A DNA stretch of 64,000 bases, from assembly GCF_024400535.1 (NCBI RefSeq), contig NZ_CP038800.1:2604001-2668000 (forward strand), read 5' to 3'. Each line of letters begins with the position of its first letter. Position 1 is the first letter of the stretch. The translations under genes and the position numbers were made by a program. The DNA is from Treponema denticola. Its GTDB lineage: Bacteria > Spirochaetota > Spirochaetia > Treponematales > Treponemataceae. Shown here one piece after another: positions 7,018 to 16,520 of this stretch. The notes beneath the pieces are model-generated. The model was not told the origin of the DNA. It was given only the letters and a program-made list of their open reading frames with translations, and did not search any database.

Positions 7018-8649
7018 CTAACCGAAAAAATGTTTTATATCATCTTCTATTGAAGAGATTCCCGATAATCCGAATTTGCTTATTAAAACATCCTTTACAT
7101 TGGGGGAAAGGAAGCCGGGAATAGTAGGCCCAAGGTGTATGTTTTTTACGCCTAAGAACAATAGGGCCAAGAGTACTATAACGGCTTTTTGTTCGTACCA
7201 TGCTATATTAAAAATTATAGGTAAATCATTAATATCGCTTAGGTTAAATATTTCCTTCAACTTAAGAGCTATAAGGGCAAGGGAATAAGAATCATTGCAT
7301 TGTCCTGCATCCAATACCCTTGGAATTCCGTTTATATCTCCAAGATTTAGTTTATTATACCTGTATTTTGCACAGCCTGCCGTCAGAATGACGGTATTTT
7401 TTGGAAGAGCCTCCGCAAAATCCGTATAATAAGACCTTGTTGTGTGTCTGCCGTCGCAGCCGCCCATTACTATGAATTTCCTAATATCCCCGTTTTTGAC
7501 GCTTTCGACAATTTTGTCGGCAAGAGCAAAAACTTGGGCGTGAGCAAAGCCGCCTATAATCTTTCCGCTTTCAATTTCTTTTGGAGGCGGGCAGGATTTT
7601 GCCTTTTTTATAATTTCGGAAAAGTCCTTATGACCGTATTCATCGGCTTCGATATGAACACAGCCGGGATGTCCTGCTGCATTTGTCGTGTACATTCTTG
7701 ATACATAGGAAGCCTTCGTAGGAATTATACAGTTGGTTGTCATAAGGATTGGGCCGTTAAAACTTTCAAATTCGGAAGCCTGTTTTGCCCACGAATTACC
7801 GTAATTACCTGCAAGATGCTTATATTTTTTTAGTTTTGGGTAATAATTAGCAGGGAGCATTTCGGAGTGAGTATAAACATCAACTCCTGTACCCTCAGTT
7901 TGCTCAAGAAGCATTTCGATATCTTTTAGATCATGCCCCGATACAAGGATGCCCGGATTATTTCTTACACCTATCGAAACTTCGGTTATTTCGGGATTAC
8001 CGTAGCTGCCTGTGTTGGCGCTATCCAGCAGAGCCATTCCCTTAACTCCTGCTTCTCCTGTCTTTAAGGTAAGAGAAATAAGTTCATCAACACTCAAATT
8101 TTCATCTATGAGCATTGAAAGCGTTTTTTGAATAAAGGCATCAACCTCTTCGTCTTCATAGCCTAAGGCGTTAGCATGTTTTACATAGGCACATAGCCCC
8201 TTTAGACCATAGATAATAAGCTCTTTTAGAGATCTCTTATCGGGGTCTTTTGTCTGCAAAACACCTATTGTCATGGCCTTGCCCAACCTTTTCGGTATAT
8301 CCGAATCAAGATGAGCTTGTATCTCCGGATCAAGTGGTCTGTTTAAGGAACTATGCAAATCATGGATTGCTTTAAGAGTAATATTTATTCTGTTGTTAAT
8401 TGCTTTTTCATCAAAATTTGCATTAGTTATTGTAACAAAAAGGTTTGTGCTTACGATGTGGTTAATTTCTTTTTCAACCTTAATCCCGTTTTCCCTCATA
8501 TAACTTGTCACCTCGGAAAGCTTTTTTGTTCCCCAGATAAGAAAGTCCTGTAATCCTGCAACTAAGGGGTTTTTCCCGCATACTCCGACCCTTACGCAGC
8601 CTGAATTTTTAAATGTCTCCTGACATTGAAAACAAAACATAGTGTCCAT
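7018..8649 (-). CDS. hcp: Hybrid cluster protein (hydroxylamine reductase)
   Basis: This is a 543-residue cytosolic Fe-S protein. The N-terminal cysteines CFQC, then C18 and C24, match the class I Hcp proximal cluster pattern. Residues from [13 protein letters not shown], through [19 protein letters not shown], to [10 protein letters not shown] carry the conserved hybrid-cluster ligands. Hcp proteins reduce hydroxylamine and act on nitric oxide, protecting anaerobes from nitrosative stress. It is transcribed alone from a promoter at 8682-8687 with the GTAACGGATGTTAC palindrome upstream. The downstream regulator gene is convergent with it. Length and motifs are normal for the family. Confidence 0.95.
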   Translation of the reverse strand: MDTMFCFQCQETFKNSGCVRVGVCGKNPLVAGLQDFLIWGTKKLSEVTSYMRENGIKVEKEINHIVSTNLFVTITNANFDEKAINNRINITLKAIHDLHSSLNRPLDPEIQAHLDSDIPKRLGKAMTIGVLQTKDPDKRSLKELIIYGLKGLCAYVKHANALGYEDEEVDAFIQKTLSMLIDENLSVDELISLTLKTGEAGVKGMALLDSANTGSYGNPEITEVSIGVRNNPGILVSGHDLKDIEMLLEQTEGTGVDVYTHSEMLPANYYPKLKKYKHLAGNYGNSWAKQASEFESFNGPILMTTNCIIPTKASYVSRMYTTNAAGHPGCVHIEADEYGHKDFSEIIKKAKSCPPPKEIESGKIIGGFAHAQVFALADKIVESVKNGDIRKFIVMGGCDGRHTTRSYYTDFAEALPKNTVILTAGCAKYRYNKLNLGDINGIPRVLDAGQCNDSYSLALIALKLKEIFNLSDINDLPIIFNIAWYEQKAVIVLLALLFLGVKNIHLGPTIPGFLSPNVKDVLISKFGLSGISSIEDDIKHFFG

Positions 8650-8681
8650 AGTATTCTCCTATTCATCAAAGGTTTGAGTAA

Positions 8682-8723
8682 ATTATAAGCATTTTATGAA
8701 TAGAAGTCGGTAACGGATGTTAC
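8682..8723 (-). promoter_or_regulatory. Promoter and Crp/Fnr-type operator of hcp
   Basis: The palindrome GTAACGGATGTTAC (8710-8723) lies 34.5 bp (centre to end) upstream of the minus-strand TATAAT at 8687-8682. This is the same geometry as at 4910-4951. The bases beyond the palindrome are also similar (C-GAC-TTAAATTTTT). There is no good -35 box, as expected for a class II activated promoter. Confidence 0.65.
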
Positions 8724-8766
8724 GCGGACGTTAAATTTTTTTGGTTTTAAGCCTATTCTTGCTCAC

Positions 8767-8795
8767 TTGAAATCTCTCATTCTATCCTATATACT
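8767..8795 (+). promoter_or_regulatory. Sigma-70 promoter of the fucosidase gene, leaderless type
   Basis: TTGAAA (8767-8772), a 17-bp spacer and TATACT (8790-8795) come close to consensus. The ATG at 8803 starts 7 nt after the -10 box, at the expected transcription start. No Shine-Dalgarno sequence precedes it. Confidence 0.6.
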
Positions 8796-8802
8796 CAATC
8801 TT

Positions 8803-10182
8803 ATGAAACCGGATAAAATTACACAGTGGCAAAAATTAGGTTTTGGGATGTTTATTCATTATGGGCTTTATTCTTTATGCGGAGGTGTGTGGAAGGGTGA
8901 GCCGGTAAAGCGCGGTTATAGTGAACAGATTTTAAGTCACGGTAAAATTCCTAAAGAAGAATATAAGGCCTTACAAAATAAATTTACCTGTAAGAATTTC
9001 GATGCAGAAAAAATATGTGCTCTTGCAAAAGCTGCAGGAATGAAATACATAATTATCACGGCAAAGCACCATGACGGCTTTTGTCTTTTTGATACAAAGA
9101 CTACCGATTATAATTCGGTGAAGGCTCCTGCAAAAAGAGACCTTATTGCAGAGCTTTCTCAAGCATGTAAAAAAAACGGTTTAAAGTTCGGGCTTTATTT
9201 TTCGTGGATAGATTGGAACTGCGAATTCGCTCTTCCTATAAGCGATCATAACAGCGATAAAATTCCGCCCAAGCATCAGAAATTTAATATTGAACAGCTG
9301 AAAGAACTATTTACAAATTACGGCCCTCTTTGCGAGCTTTGGATGGATATGGGTTTCCCGACAAAAAAGCAAAGTGAAGAAGTAAGAGCTCTTGCTCAAA
9401 AGCTTCAGCCCGATACGATGATAAACGGCCGTATATGGAATGACTGCGGAGATTTTTGTACAATGGGGGATAACAAATTTCCTGATAGAAGTTTAAATGT
9501 TCCTTGGCAAACCCCTGCTTCAATTTACCATGAAACATGGGGCTACCGTTCATGGCAAAGACGGGGCGATAAAAATTAAAAGGCCCAAGAGCTTATAGAA
9601 AGCCTTATAAGGGTAAGGGCTATGGGAGGTAATTATCTTTTGAATATCGGCCCAAAGGGTGACGGCTCCGTGGTCGCATTTGAAGCCGAGGTCTTAAAGA
9701 AAATAGGCAGCTTTTTCAAATCAAAAGCGCCTTCTCAAGGGTGCGCAAAAAAACTTTGTAAAGAATTAAATTTAGATATTCCTCAAGATAGCATTTTAGA
9801 ACTAAACGGAGAAAAAAACGAAATTCCATTTACAAAAAAACTTTACCGCTTTACGGGAAAAGATTATTACTCTTCTCATTTTATTTGCACAGAGCTTGAA
9901 CTTAATCTAAAAATTTCAAAAGGCTTATACAAAACAAATTTGTGGACAATAAGCCTCGCCAGAAAAAAGCCCTTATCCCAAGATGAAGTTTTAGAAATAA
10001 ACGGAAAAGAATTTTGCTTCCCCGCAAATAAAAAAGAATTGGAAATTTTTAAAAACATAAAAATAGAAAGTGTGCTTAAAATTTCAGTATCTACAAGCGG
10101 AGCACCTTCATTGCGTAAGGCCTTAAAACAGGATAACTTAATTTTAAGAGTAGAAGGGAAATTATGGCATTTGATTATTTAA
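8803..10182 (+). pseudogene. Alpha-L-fucosidase (GH29), interrupted by an in-frame stop
   Basis: A GH29 protein of about 460 residues is split by TAA at 9577-9579. The same frame resumes at once (KAQELIESLIRVRAMGGNYLLNIGPKGDG) and runs to 10182. Family motifs on the first part are FGMFIHYGLYS, AKHHDGFCLFDTK and ELWMDMGFP, whose Asp corresponds to the nucleophile. The GGNYLLNIGPKGDGSV motif lies on the second part. No signal peptide is present, so the enzyme would be cytoplasmic. The natural start is ATG 8803 beside a strong promoter, not the upstream TTG at 8767, which is its -35 box. One stop without other damage suggests a recent nonsense mutation, a sequencing error, or two chains. Confidence 0.85.
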
Positions 10183-10958
10183 TTTTATATTTCACTATTT
10201 ACAGTTTTATCGGATGGTTTTGTGAAGTAGTCTATTGCTCGCTTTTACAGAGAAAGTTTGTATTAAACCGAGGAATGCTTTACGGACCTATATGTCCCAT
10301 ATACGGTTTTGGGGCTTTGATTTTAATTTTTTCGCTAAAAAATTTAATCCCTCATCCTATAGTCTTGTTTTTTGCTGCCGTGCTTTTAACAAGTTCTCTT
10401 GAATACGCTGCAAGTTTTATTTTGGAATATTTATTCGATACCCTGTGGTGGGATTATTCAAAACACAAACTGAATATTAACGGAAGGGTTTGTGCTCTTA
10501 ACTCGACCCTTTTTGGAATATTGGGGCTTGCGTTAATGTATGTAATAAATCCTTTTATTTCAAAATATATAAATCAAATACCAGATTTATTTATTTTGAT
10601 TATTTCAAAAGCCTTACTTTTTATTTTTATTGCTGACTTTATTTTTACGCTTAAAGCCCTAATCGGTCTTCATGATGCACTCTTACATATTAAGACTTTG
10701 ACAGAGAATTTCTATGCACATCTTGAATCGCTTGATATACATGAAAAAATAAGCGAAAGCAATATTGCAGAAAGTTTTAATCTTCTGCGTGAAAAACTAA
10801 AACAAGACGGATATTCCGCTTATGAAAAAGTACAGGAACAACTTAAACTTATTGCCGAAAAAAACAAGGGGCATATTTTATCGGCCTTTCCGAATATGAG
10901 GCAAAGAAGAAATAATTTACACTTAAAACTTTTAAAATATTTTAAGGAAAAAAGATAA
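10164..10958 (+). CDS. CmpB/DUF1113-type membrane protein (putative type IV ABC permease)
   Basis: This is a 264-residue protein. Residues 1-175 have five to six hydrophobic segments and the family pattern SFIGWFCEVVYCSLLQRKFVNRG, GPICPIYGFGA and DTLWWDYS. The last ~90 residues are a charged helical cytosolic tail. It matches the family annotated as 'putative ABC-transporter type IV', for which transport has little direct support. The start overlaps the fucosidase frame by 19 nt behind GAAGGG, so expression may depend on that broken gene's transcript. Confidence 0.7.
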   Translation: MAFDYLILYFTIYSFIGWFCEVVYCSLLQRKFVLNRGMLYGPICPIYGFGALILIFSLKNLIPHPIVLFFAAVLLTSSLEYAASFILEYLFDTLWWDYSKHKLNINGRVCALNSTLFGILGLALMYVINPFISKYINQIPDLFILIISKALLFIFIADFIFTLKALIGLHDALLHIKTLTENFYAHLESLDIHEKISESNIAESFNLLREKLKQDGYSAYEKVQEQLKLIAEKNKGHILSAFPNMRQRRNNLHLKLLKYFKEKR

Positions 10959-11118
10959 GTATAAAAAAAAGGAACTCTATCTGTAGAATATCTTATCTTT
11001 AAAGATTATTTATGATTATTTTTTTATAATATTATGATTATTTTTCTGGACAAATTAAATAAAGCATGATAGACTATTCGTTATAGAGTATCTTACAAAC
11101 AAAATTTAGGAGGAATCT

Positions 11119-11853
11119 ATGGACAATTATTTGAATGTTGCGAACTCTTGGATTTTATGGCTTGCAGCTTTTCCGTTATTGATTACGGTATTGTTTCAAG
11201 CTATAATTTTTAGCAAAAAAGCAAAGGACGCTGCTAAAATCGTCGGCTTAAGTGATGCCGATGTGCGGAAGTCTTTCCGTATCGGTATGACATCTTCTAT
11301 CGGACCGGTTTTGGGCGTTTTTATTGTAATGCTGGGCCTAATGTCGGTAATAGGCGGCCCTCTTGCGTGGATGCGCCTTTCGATTATAGGTGCAGCCTCA
11401 ACGGAACTCGCAGCGGCACAGATGGCAGCTCAAGCTCAAGGCATTGACTTATCAAGCCCCGATTACGGCTTAATAAATTTTGCAAATGCAACGTGGGTTA
11501 TGGCTTTAAACGGAAGTGCGTGGCTTTTTATGACAGGTTTATTTTCCGATAAGCTTAATAGCTTATCAAAAAAAATATCGAAAGGGGATCCTGCCAAGCT
11601 GGCTATTTTAATGGTTACGGCAATGAGTGGAGCCTTCGGCTTTTTATGCAGTAATGAAATAACAAAAGCTCTTCGATCGGTAAAAGGAAAAAATTATCCG
11701 GCTGTTGCTGCTGCCGTATCTGCAGCTCTTCTAATGGTTGTATTTGAAAAACTCGGCAACAAATATCCTAAATTAAAAGAATACAGCTTAGGAATAGTTA
11801 TGATTCTTGCAATGGTAATTGCAATGGTATTTAAAGACTTAATTTTAAAATAA
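11119..11853 (+). CDS. DUF5058-like integral membrane protein, probable transporter subunit
   Basis: This 244-residue protein has about six membrane spans and a Gly/Ala-rich core (MTSSIGPVLGVFIVMLGLMSVIGGP). It starts 5 nt after AGGAGGAA. It is followed at 11 nt by a second membrane protein and then at 11 nt by an M20 amidohydrolase. This three-gene order suggests a two-component importer for N-acylated amino acids or dipeptides with its hydrolase. The DUF5058 label is from memory; the transport role is inferred from context. Confidence 0.65.
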   Translation: MDNYLNVANSWILWLAAFPLLITVLFQAIIFSKKAKDAAKIVGLSDADVRKSFRIGMTSSIGPVLGVFIVMLGLMSVIGGPLAWMRLSIIGAASTELAAAQMAAQAQGIDLSSPDYGLINFANATWVMALNGSAWLFMTGLFSDKLNSLSKKISKGDPAKLAILMVTAMSGAFGFLCSNEITKALRSVKGKNYPAVAAAVSAALLMVVFEKLGNKYPKLKEYSLGIVMILAMVIAMVFKDLILK

Positions 11854-11864
11854 GGAGAAGCTAA

Positions 11865-12536
11865 ATGAGTGACGAATTATATGAAAAAACTTTTACAAAA
11901 CCTATAATAAGGTATGGAAGGTTTACAAACCTATTATCCTTGGTTCTTTGCTTTCTGCCTTCAATTCTTGTTTGGGTCGTTTATGGAGTAAAGCCGTCAA
12001 CACAGGATATATTGACAGGTTGGGGCTTGGCAGCATCCGTATATGCAATCTATGCCGTTGTTGAACCTATCAGTTATTTCCCCATACTCGGCTTACCCGG
12101 AACTTATATGTCTTTCCTTTCAGGTAATATCGGAAATGTACGCTTGCCTACTTCGGCCGTTACGCAAGAAGCTGTCGGTGTGGAACCCGGTACAAAGAAA
12201 GCCGAAATAGTTTCTACCCTCGGTATTGCAGGCTCGATAGTTACCAATCTTATAATTGTAACTATTGCTGCTGTAGGAGGCGCGGCCTTAATGAACATCT
12301 TCCCCAAAAAAGTATTGGAAGCCTTTGCCTATGTTTCGCCTGCAATCTTCGGGGCTATGTTCGGAATGTTTGCCGTTAAAAACATAAAATACGGCATCTT
12401 TGCTTTTATCTTGGCCATGTCTTTATTAAACATTATCAAAATACCGGTATATATAATGATTCCGGCTTGTGTATTCGGAACGGTAGCTTTCGGTTTTTTA
12501 ACTTACAAAAAACCTAAGACTAAAGAACAAGCTTAA
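11865..12536 (+). CDS. Integral membrane protein, partner of the DUF5058-like protein
   Basis: This 223-residue protein has about six hydrophobic segments. A soluble loop (SGNIGNVRLPTSAVTQEAVG...GTKKAEIVSTLG) contains conserved-looking polar residues between spans 3 and 4. It starts 7 nt after AAGGAG and lies 11 nt from both neighbours. I do not recognise a named family. Pairing with the preceding membrane protein suggests a heteromeric permease. Confidence 0.6.
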   Translation: MSDELYEKTFTKPIIRYGRFTNLLSLVLCFLPSILVWVVYGVKPSTQDILTGWGLAASVYAIYAVVEPISYFPILGLPGTYMSFLSGNIGNVRLPTSAVTQEAVGVEPGTKKAEIVSTLGIAGSIVTNLIIVTIAAVGGAALMNIFPKKVLEAFAYVSPAIFGAMFGMFAVKNIKYGIFAFILAMSLLNIIKIPVYIMIPACVFGTVAFGFLTYKKPKTKEQA

Positions 12537-12547
12537 GGGAGGGAAAA

Positions 12548-13720
12548 GTGGATATATTAAAAAAGGTAAAAGAAATAGAAAAAGACATAATTTCTTGGCG
12601 CCGCCATTTACATCAAAATCCTGAGGTCGGCTTTGAACTTCCTAATACAATAGATTTTGTATGTAAAAAATTGGATGAGTTTGGAATTGAGTATGACAGA
12701 AATGCAGCAAAAAGTGCCGTTATAGGTTATATTCATGGTGCAGAAAAAGGAGATGTTATCGCTCTGCGTGCAGACATGGATGCCCTTCCTGTTTGTGAAG
12801 CTACAGGGCTTGAGTTTGCTTCTAAGAATTCCTTTATGCATGCTTGCGGTCATGATGCACATACATCGATATTGCTTGGGACCGCAAAGGTATTAAACGA
12901 TTTAAAAGACAATTTTAAAGGAACCGTTAAGCTTATCTTCCAGCCTGCAGAAGAACTGGGAACAGGCTCTGTAGATATTTGTGAAAAAGGAATCCTTGAT
13001 GATGTAAAAGAAATCCTGGGACTTCATGTAGGTTGTATAAGCGATGAAGTAAAGTCCGGAGAGTTCCTTTTTTCAAAGGGATCGATGATGGCCTGTATGG
13101 ATAAATTTTCAATCAAGGTTAAGGGCGTAGGCGCTCATGGAGCTTATCCTTCTCTTTCAGTAGATCCTGTTGTAATCGGCTCTCACATAGTTGTCGCCAT
13201 ACAGGAAATCTTAGGCCGCGAGGTACATCCAACGGAACCGGCTGTAATAACGGTTGGACAATTCCATTCAGGTTCGGCATTTAATATAATTCCGCCTGAA
13301 GCTTATCTTGAAGGAACAGTACGGGCCGTAACAAATGAGACAAGGGAATTGATAGCGAAACGGATTGAGGAAGTTGCCTCCAATATTGCAAAAGCTTTTA
13401 GGGGTTCAATTGAATATCAATTCTTTAGACAGCCGCCTCCTCTTATAAACGATTCGAAAGTTACGGATAAGGTTATGGAAGTTGCCAAAGGACTTTTCCC
13501 GAATGATGTTAAGCTTATGCAGCGTCCTGTTATGGGAGGAGAAGATTTTGCATGGTACTTAGAAAAAGTTCCGGGTTCATTTATCTTCTTGGCAACGCCT
13601 TCACCCATTGAAGGAAAAGTTTGGCCTCACCACAATCCCAAATTTGCCTTGGATGAATCGCAGTTTTACAGAGGAGCAGCGCTCTTTGCAGCTTATGTAA
13701 TGAAGGAACTTGGTAAATAA
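12548..13720 (+). CDS. M20-family amidohydrolase (N-acyl amino acid or carboxypeptidase type)
   Basis: This 390-residue metal-dependent cytosolic hydrolase uses a GTG start after GGAGGG. It shows the M20D (IAA-amidohydrolase/hippurate hydrolase) pattern: WRRHLHQNPEVGFEL, ALRADMDALPV, FMHACGHDAHTSILLG, FQPAEELGTG and PVMGGEDFAWYLEK. These supply the paired metal ligands and the general-base Glu. A dimerisation domain lies between. It ends the operon with two membrane proteins and probably frees amino acids from the imported N-acylated substrate. The exact substrate cannot be read from the sequence. Confidence 0.9.
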   Translation: MDILKKVKEIEKDIISWRRHLHQNPEVGFELPNTIDFVCKKLDEFGIEYDRNAAKSAVIGYIHGAEKGDVIALRADMDALPVCEATGLEFASKNSFMHACGHDAHTSILLGTAKVLNDLKDNFKGTVKLIFQPAEELGTGSVDICEKGILDDVKEILGLHVGCISDEVKSGEFLFSKGSMMACMDKFSIKVKGVGAHGAYPSLSVDPVVIGSHIVVAIQEILGREVHPTEPAVITVGQFHSGSAFNIIPPEAYLEGTVRAVTNETRELIAKRIEEVASNIAKAFRGSIEYQFFRQPPPLINDSKVTDKVMEVAKGLFPNDVKLMQRPVMGGEDFAWYLEKVPGSFIFLATPSPIEGKVWPHHNPKFALDESQFYRGAALFAAYVMKELGK

Positions 13721-13767
13721 TTTTAGACCGACTTAAGGTTTATAAATTTATTAAAAAGCAAATTCCT

Positions 13768-13805
13768 AAAGCCGTCTTAAACTTTAATGTTTAGGGCGGC
13801 TTTTT
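13768..13805 (+). terminator. Terminator after the M20 operon
   Basis: AAAGCCGTCTTAAAC (13768-13782) pairs with GTTTAGGGCGGCTTT (13789-13803) with small mismatches, and T residues follow. It separates the M20 operon from the Bce-type module. Confidence 0.8.
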
Positions 13806-13863
13806 ATATTTACATTAGATATCTTAATATGCTATACTGGCTCTTATAATTCGGAATAAAAAA

Positions 13864-14562
13864 ATGAAACAGCTTATAAAAATTTTGATTGTAGAAGATG
13901 ATAAAACAATAGCCTCGGTCTTAAAAAAGAATTTGGAGCAATGGAACTTTAATATACGATGTGCAAAAAATTTCAGCAATATCTTGGAGGAGTTTGAAGA
14001 CTATGCCCCCTCTCTGGTCTTAATGGATATAGGGCTTCCGGCATTTAACGGTTATCATTGGTGTTCCGAAATCAGGAATAAGTCTCAAGTCCCCATTATA
14101 TTTTTATCTTCCCGTAACGATAAGATGGATATTGTAATGGCCATGCAAATGGGAGGCGATGATTATATCGAAAAGCCCTTTGATATGGATATAACCATTG
14201 CAAAGATACAGGCCGTTATCAGGCGGACATACCAATTTACCGCTTCAATGAATGAAGTCGGTTTTGCGGGGACCGTTTTAAATTTGAGCACGCTCACTCT
14301 TGTGTATAATAATAAGACGACCTTGCTGACTGCAAATGAAATTAAAATTTTAAAATGCCTTTATCTGGCTCAAGGCGAATTTGTTTCGAGAGAAAAAATT
14401 ATGGATGTGCTTTGGCAAAATAATCAGTTTGTGGACGATAATACTCTTTCTGTAAATATAACCCGATTGCGCAAAAAGCTGGAAAACGCAGGGCTTTTTA
14501 ATTTTATCGAAAACAAAAAAGGTTTGGGATATAAACTAAATGAACATCACGGAAACCGGTAA
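13864..14562 (+). CDS. OmpR-type response regulator of a Bce-like module
   Basis: This is a 232-residue regulator. The receiver domain (residues 1-120) has the acidic pair EDD and phospho-acceptor D55 in LVLMDIGLP, then SSRND and the conserved Lys in EKPF. The winged-helix DNA-binding domain follows (LTANEIKILKCLYL, ..., LSVNITRLRKKLE). It overlaps the kinase gene by 23 nt. The context (kinase, ABC ATPase, FtsX-like permease) matches BceRS-BceAB systems. It probably binds the TGTAAG repeats at 15637-15672 and activates the transporter. Confidence 0.9.
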   Translation: MKQLIKILIVEDDKTIASVLKKNLEQWNFNIRCAKNFSNILEEFEDYAPSLVLMDIGLPAFNGYHWCSEIRNKSQVPIIFLSSRNDKMDIVMAMQMGGDDYIEKPFDMDITIAKIQAVIRRTYQFTASMNEVGFAGTVLNLSTLTLVYNNKTTLLTANEIKILKCLYLAQGEFVSREKIMDVLWQNNQFVDDNTLSVNITRLRKKLENAGLFNFIENKKGLGYKLNEHHGNR

Positions 14563-15634
14563 GTTAAAATTAAGCGTAATTATAAAAAGTGTTTTTAAAG
14601 ATAATTTTTTATTTATATTTGTTCCGTTTCTTTTAATCTTCTTACAAGTGCTTATCTTATATTTGAGTAATGCTGAAAGGGGGCTCATATCTTATATAAG
14701 CTTATTAAGTATTTCCATTTTGATTATCTTCTTTATATTAAAATTTATTTTTTACTATCGTAAAATAAAAAACTATTTTGACCTCGTGGAGCAATATGAA
14801 GTAAATTCGGAAAGCTCTGATGATGAAGAGTTTGAAAACAGATTCGAGCTTTCTTTATCGCAAATTCTTTCGTTAAAAAAGATAAAAAAAATAATGTCGG
14901 AAAGAGAAGCTTCTATTTATAATAACCGGAAAATGCTTACCGATCAAAACGATTATTTTTCTCTTTGGATTCATCAAATAAAAACTCCTATTACTTCTAT
15001 AAATATTTTATTGCAAAATATGAATTCTTCAAAAGATGAGGTATTTGAAATAAAAAAAGCTCTTTTAAGTATAGATAATTATACCCAAATGGCATTGCAT
15101 TATTTAAAGCTCCAAAGACCGGATAAGGATTTGGATTTTCTTAAGTTTAATTTAAATGAAGTTTTGCAAAACATCTTCCGTAAATACAGAAGTATTTTTA
15201 TTTATAAAAATATAGAGCTTAATTATAAAACTTGTGATCTAAACATTATAAGCGACCCGGTTCTTTTTGAATTGATGATTGAGCAGATAATTTCCAACAG
15301 CCTAAAATATTGCGGTATAGACGGCAAAAGAGGAATTTTAAGCATCTATATTGAAAATCAAAATCCTTCAGCCCTTGTAATTGAGGACAACGGAATCGGA
15401 ATAAGTCCTTCAGACCTCCCCAAAATCTTCGATAAGGGATATTCCGGCTTAAACGGCCGTCTCAGCGAAAAAGCTACAGGCCTCGGCCTCTACCTTGCTC
15501 GGGAAATATCCGAAAGGCTCGGCTGCACTCTTACAATAAACTCTCGTCAAGGTGAATGGACTAGAGCAGAGGTTAAACTCGGAACGGAAACTTCAATAGA
15601 CCTATTCGATGACCCCGTTGTTGAACAGGTTTAA
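14540..15634 (+). CDS. BceS-type intramembrane-sensing histidine kinase
   Basis: This 364-residue kinase has two membrane helices near residues 18-40 and 49-70 joined by a loop of only a few residues, so there is no extracytoplasmic sensor. The phospho-acceptor is H145 in SLWIHQIKTPI. The ATP-binding domain carries LIEQIISNSLKYC (N box), VIEDNGIGI (G1) and GLGLYLAREI (G2). Kinases of this design sense antimicrobial peptides through flux in the partner ABC transporter rather than directly. Confidence 0.9.
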   Translation: MNITETGKLKLSVIIKSVFKDNFLFIFVPFLLIFLQVLILYLSNAERGLISYISLLSISILIIFFILKFIFYYRKIKNYFDLVEQYEVNSESSDDEEFENRFELSLSQILSLKKIKKIMSEREASIYNNRKMLTDQNDYFSLWIHQIKTPITSINILLQNMNSSKDEVFEIKKALLSIDNYTQMALHYLKLQRPDKDLDFLKFNLNEVLQNIFRKYRSIFIYKNIELNYKTCDLNIISDPVLFELMIEQIISNSLKYCGIDGKRGILSIYIENQNPSALVIEDNGIGISPSDLPKIFDKGYSGLNGRLSEKATGLGLYLAREISERLGCTLTINSRQGEWTRAEVKLGTETSIDLFDDPVVEQV

Positions 15635-15636
15635 TC

Positions 15637-15672
15637 CTTACAAAAATGTAAGTCAAAAAATCAAAATGTAAG
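15637..15672 (+). promoter_or_regulatory. Candidate response-regulator binding repeats before the transporter genes
   Basis: CTTACAAAAATGTAAG (15637-15652) is an inverted repeat with a 4-nt centre. Its AAAATGTAAG half recurs exactly 20 bp downstream (15663-15672). About two helical turns between direct repeats suits OmpR-type dimers. TTGATAAAAT at 15701-15710 may be an extended -10. There is no terminator after the kinase gene, so some read-through is also likely. Confidence 0.5.
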
Positions 15673-15731
15673 CCTCCGTCAATGCAGGACTTTTAATTTT
15701 TTGATAAAATTGTTTAAATTGGAGGTGTTTT

Positions 15732-16493
15732 ATGGAAACATTGCTTGATGTTAAAAATATTCAAAAAATTTATAAGTCCCGATTTTCAAAACAGGGAACG
15801 GTTGCCTTACGCGATGTAAGTTTTTCGGTAAAGCAAAATGAATTTACAGCTATTATGGGAGAATCCGGTTCGGGGAAAACGACCTTGCTTAATTTGCTTG
15901 CAACCTTGGATAAGCCATCTTCCGGTGAGATATTTTTAAAAGGAGAACCCATATCCAAAATAAAGGCTAAGGACATTTCGGCTTTTAGGCGTAATAAATT
16001 AGGCTTTGTGTTTCAAGATTATAATCTCTTGGATCAGTTTTCCGTAAAGGATAATATATTGCTTCCTCTTGTGCTCTCAAATTATCCTATTGATGAAATG
16101 AATAAAAGACTTCTTCCTCTTGCTGAAGCTTTGAGGATTTCAGACCTTCTCGAAAAATATCCTTATGAGATTTCAGGCGGGCAATGTCAAAGGGCTGCTG
16201 CAGCAAGGGCCTTTATTACAAAACCGCAACTCATCTTGGCCGATGAACCTACAGGCGCTCTTGATTCAAAATCATCGGATATGCTTTTAGAAACTTTTTC
16301 TCAAATGAATGAGGCAGGGCAGACTATCATAATGGTAACCCATAGTGCACGGGCAACAAGTTATGCAAAGCGTGTTTTGTTTTTGCGTGACGGAAATATT
16401 TATTACGAAATATATAAAGGCGATATGGGACAGGCTCTATTCAGAGAAAGGATCAACGAAGGTCTTTTTATGATGAACAGAATGGATTCTTAA
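15732..16493 (+). CDS. BceA-type ABC transporter ATP-binding protein
   Basis: This 253-residue cassette has Walker A GESGSGKTT, Q-loop VFQDYNLLDQF, signature ISGGQCQRAAAA, Walker B LILADEPTGALD and switch VTHS. It starts 6 nt after GGAGG. It lies 27 nt upstream of the FtsX-like permease and downstream of the RR/HK pair. The group removes bacitracin-like or lantibiotic peptides from their lipid targets. Confidence 0.92.
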   Translation: METLLDVKNIQKIYKSRFSKQGTVALRDVSFSVKQNEFTAIMGESGSGKTTLLNLLATLDKPSSGEIFLKGEPISKIKAKDISAFRRNKLGFVFQDYNLLDQFSVKDNILLPLVLSNYPIDEMNKRLLPLAEALRISDLLEKYPYEISGGQCQRAAAARAFITKPQLILADEPTGALDSKSSDMLLETFSQMNEAGQTIIMVTHSARATSYAKRVLFLRDGNIYYEIYKGDMGQALFRERINEGLFMMNRMDS

Positions 16494-16520
16494 TTGGAAT
16501 AAGGTACGGGAGAAAAATTT

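Noticed and set aside
8767-8802. TTG start for the fucosidase
   Set aside because: This TTG is part of the -35 box of a strong promoter whose start is at the ATG 8803.
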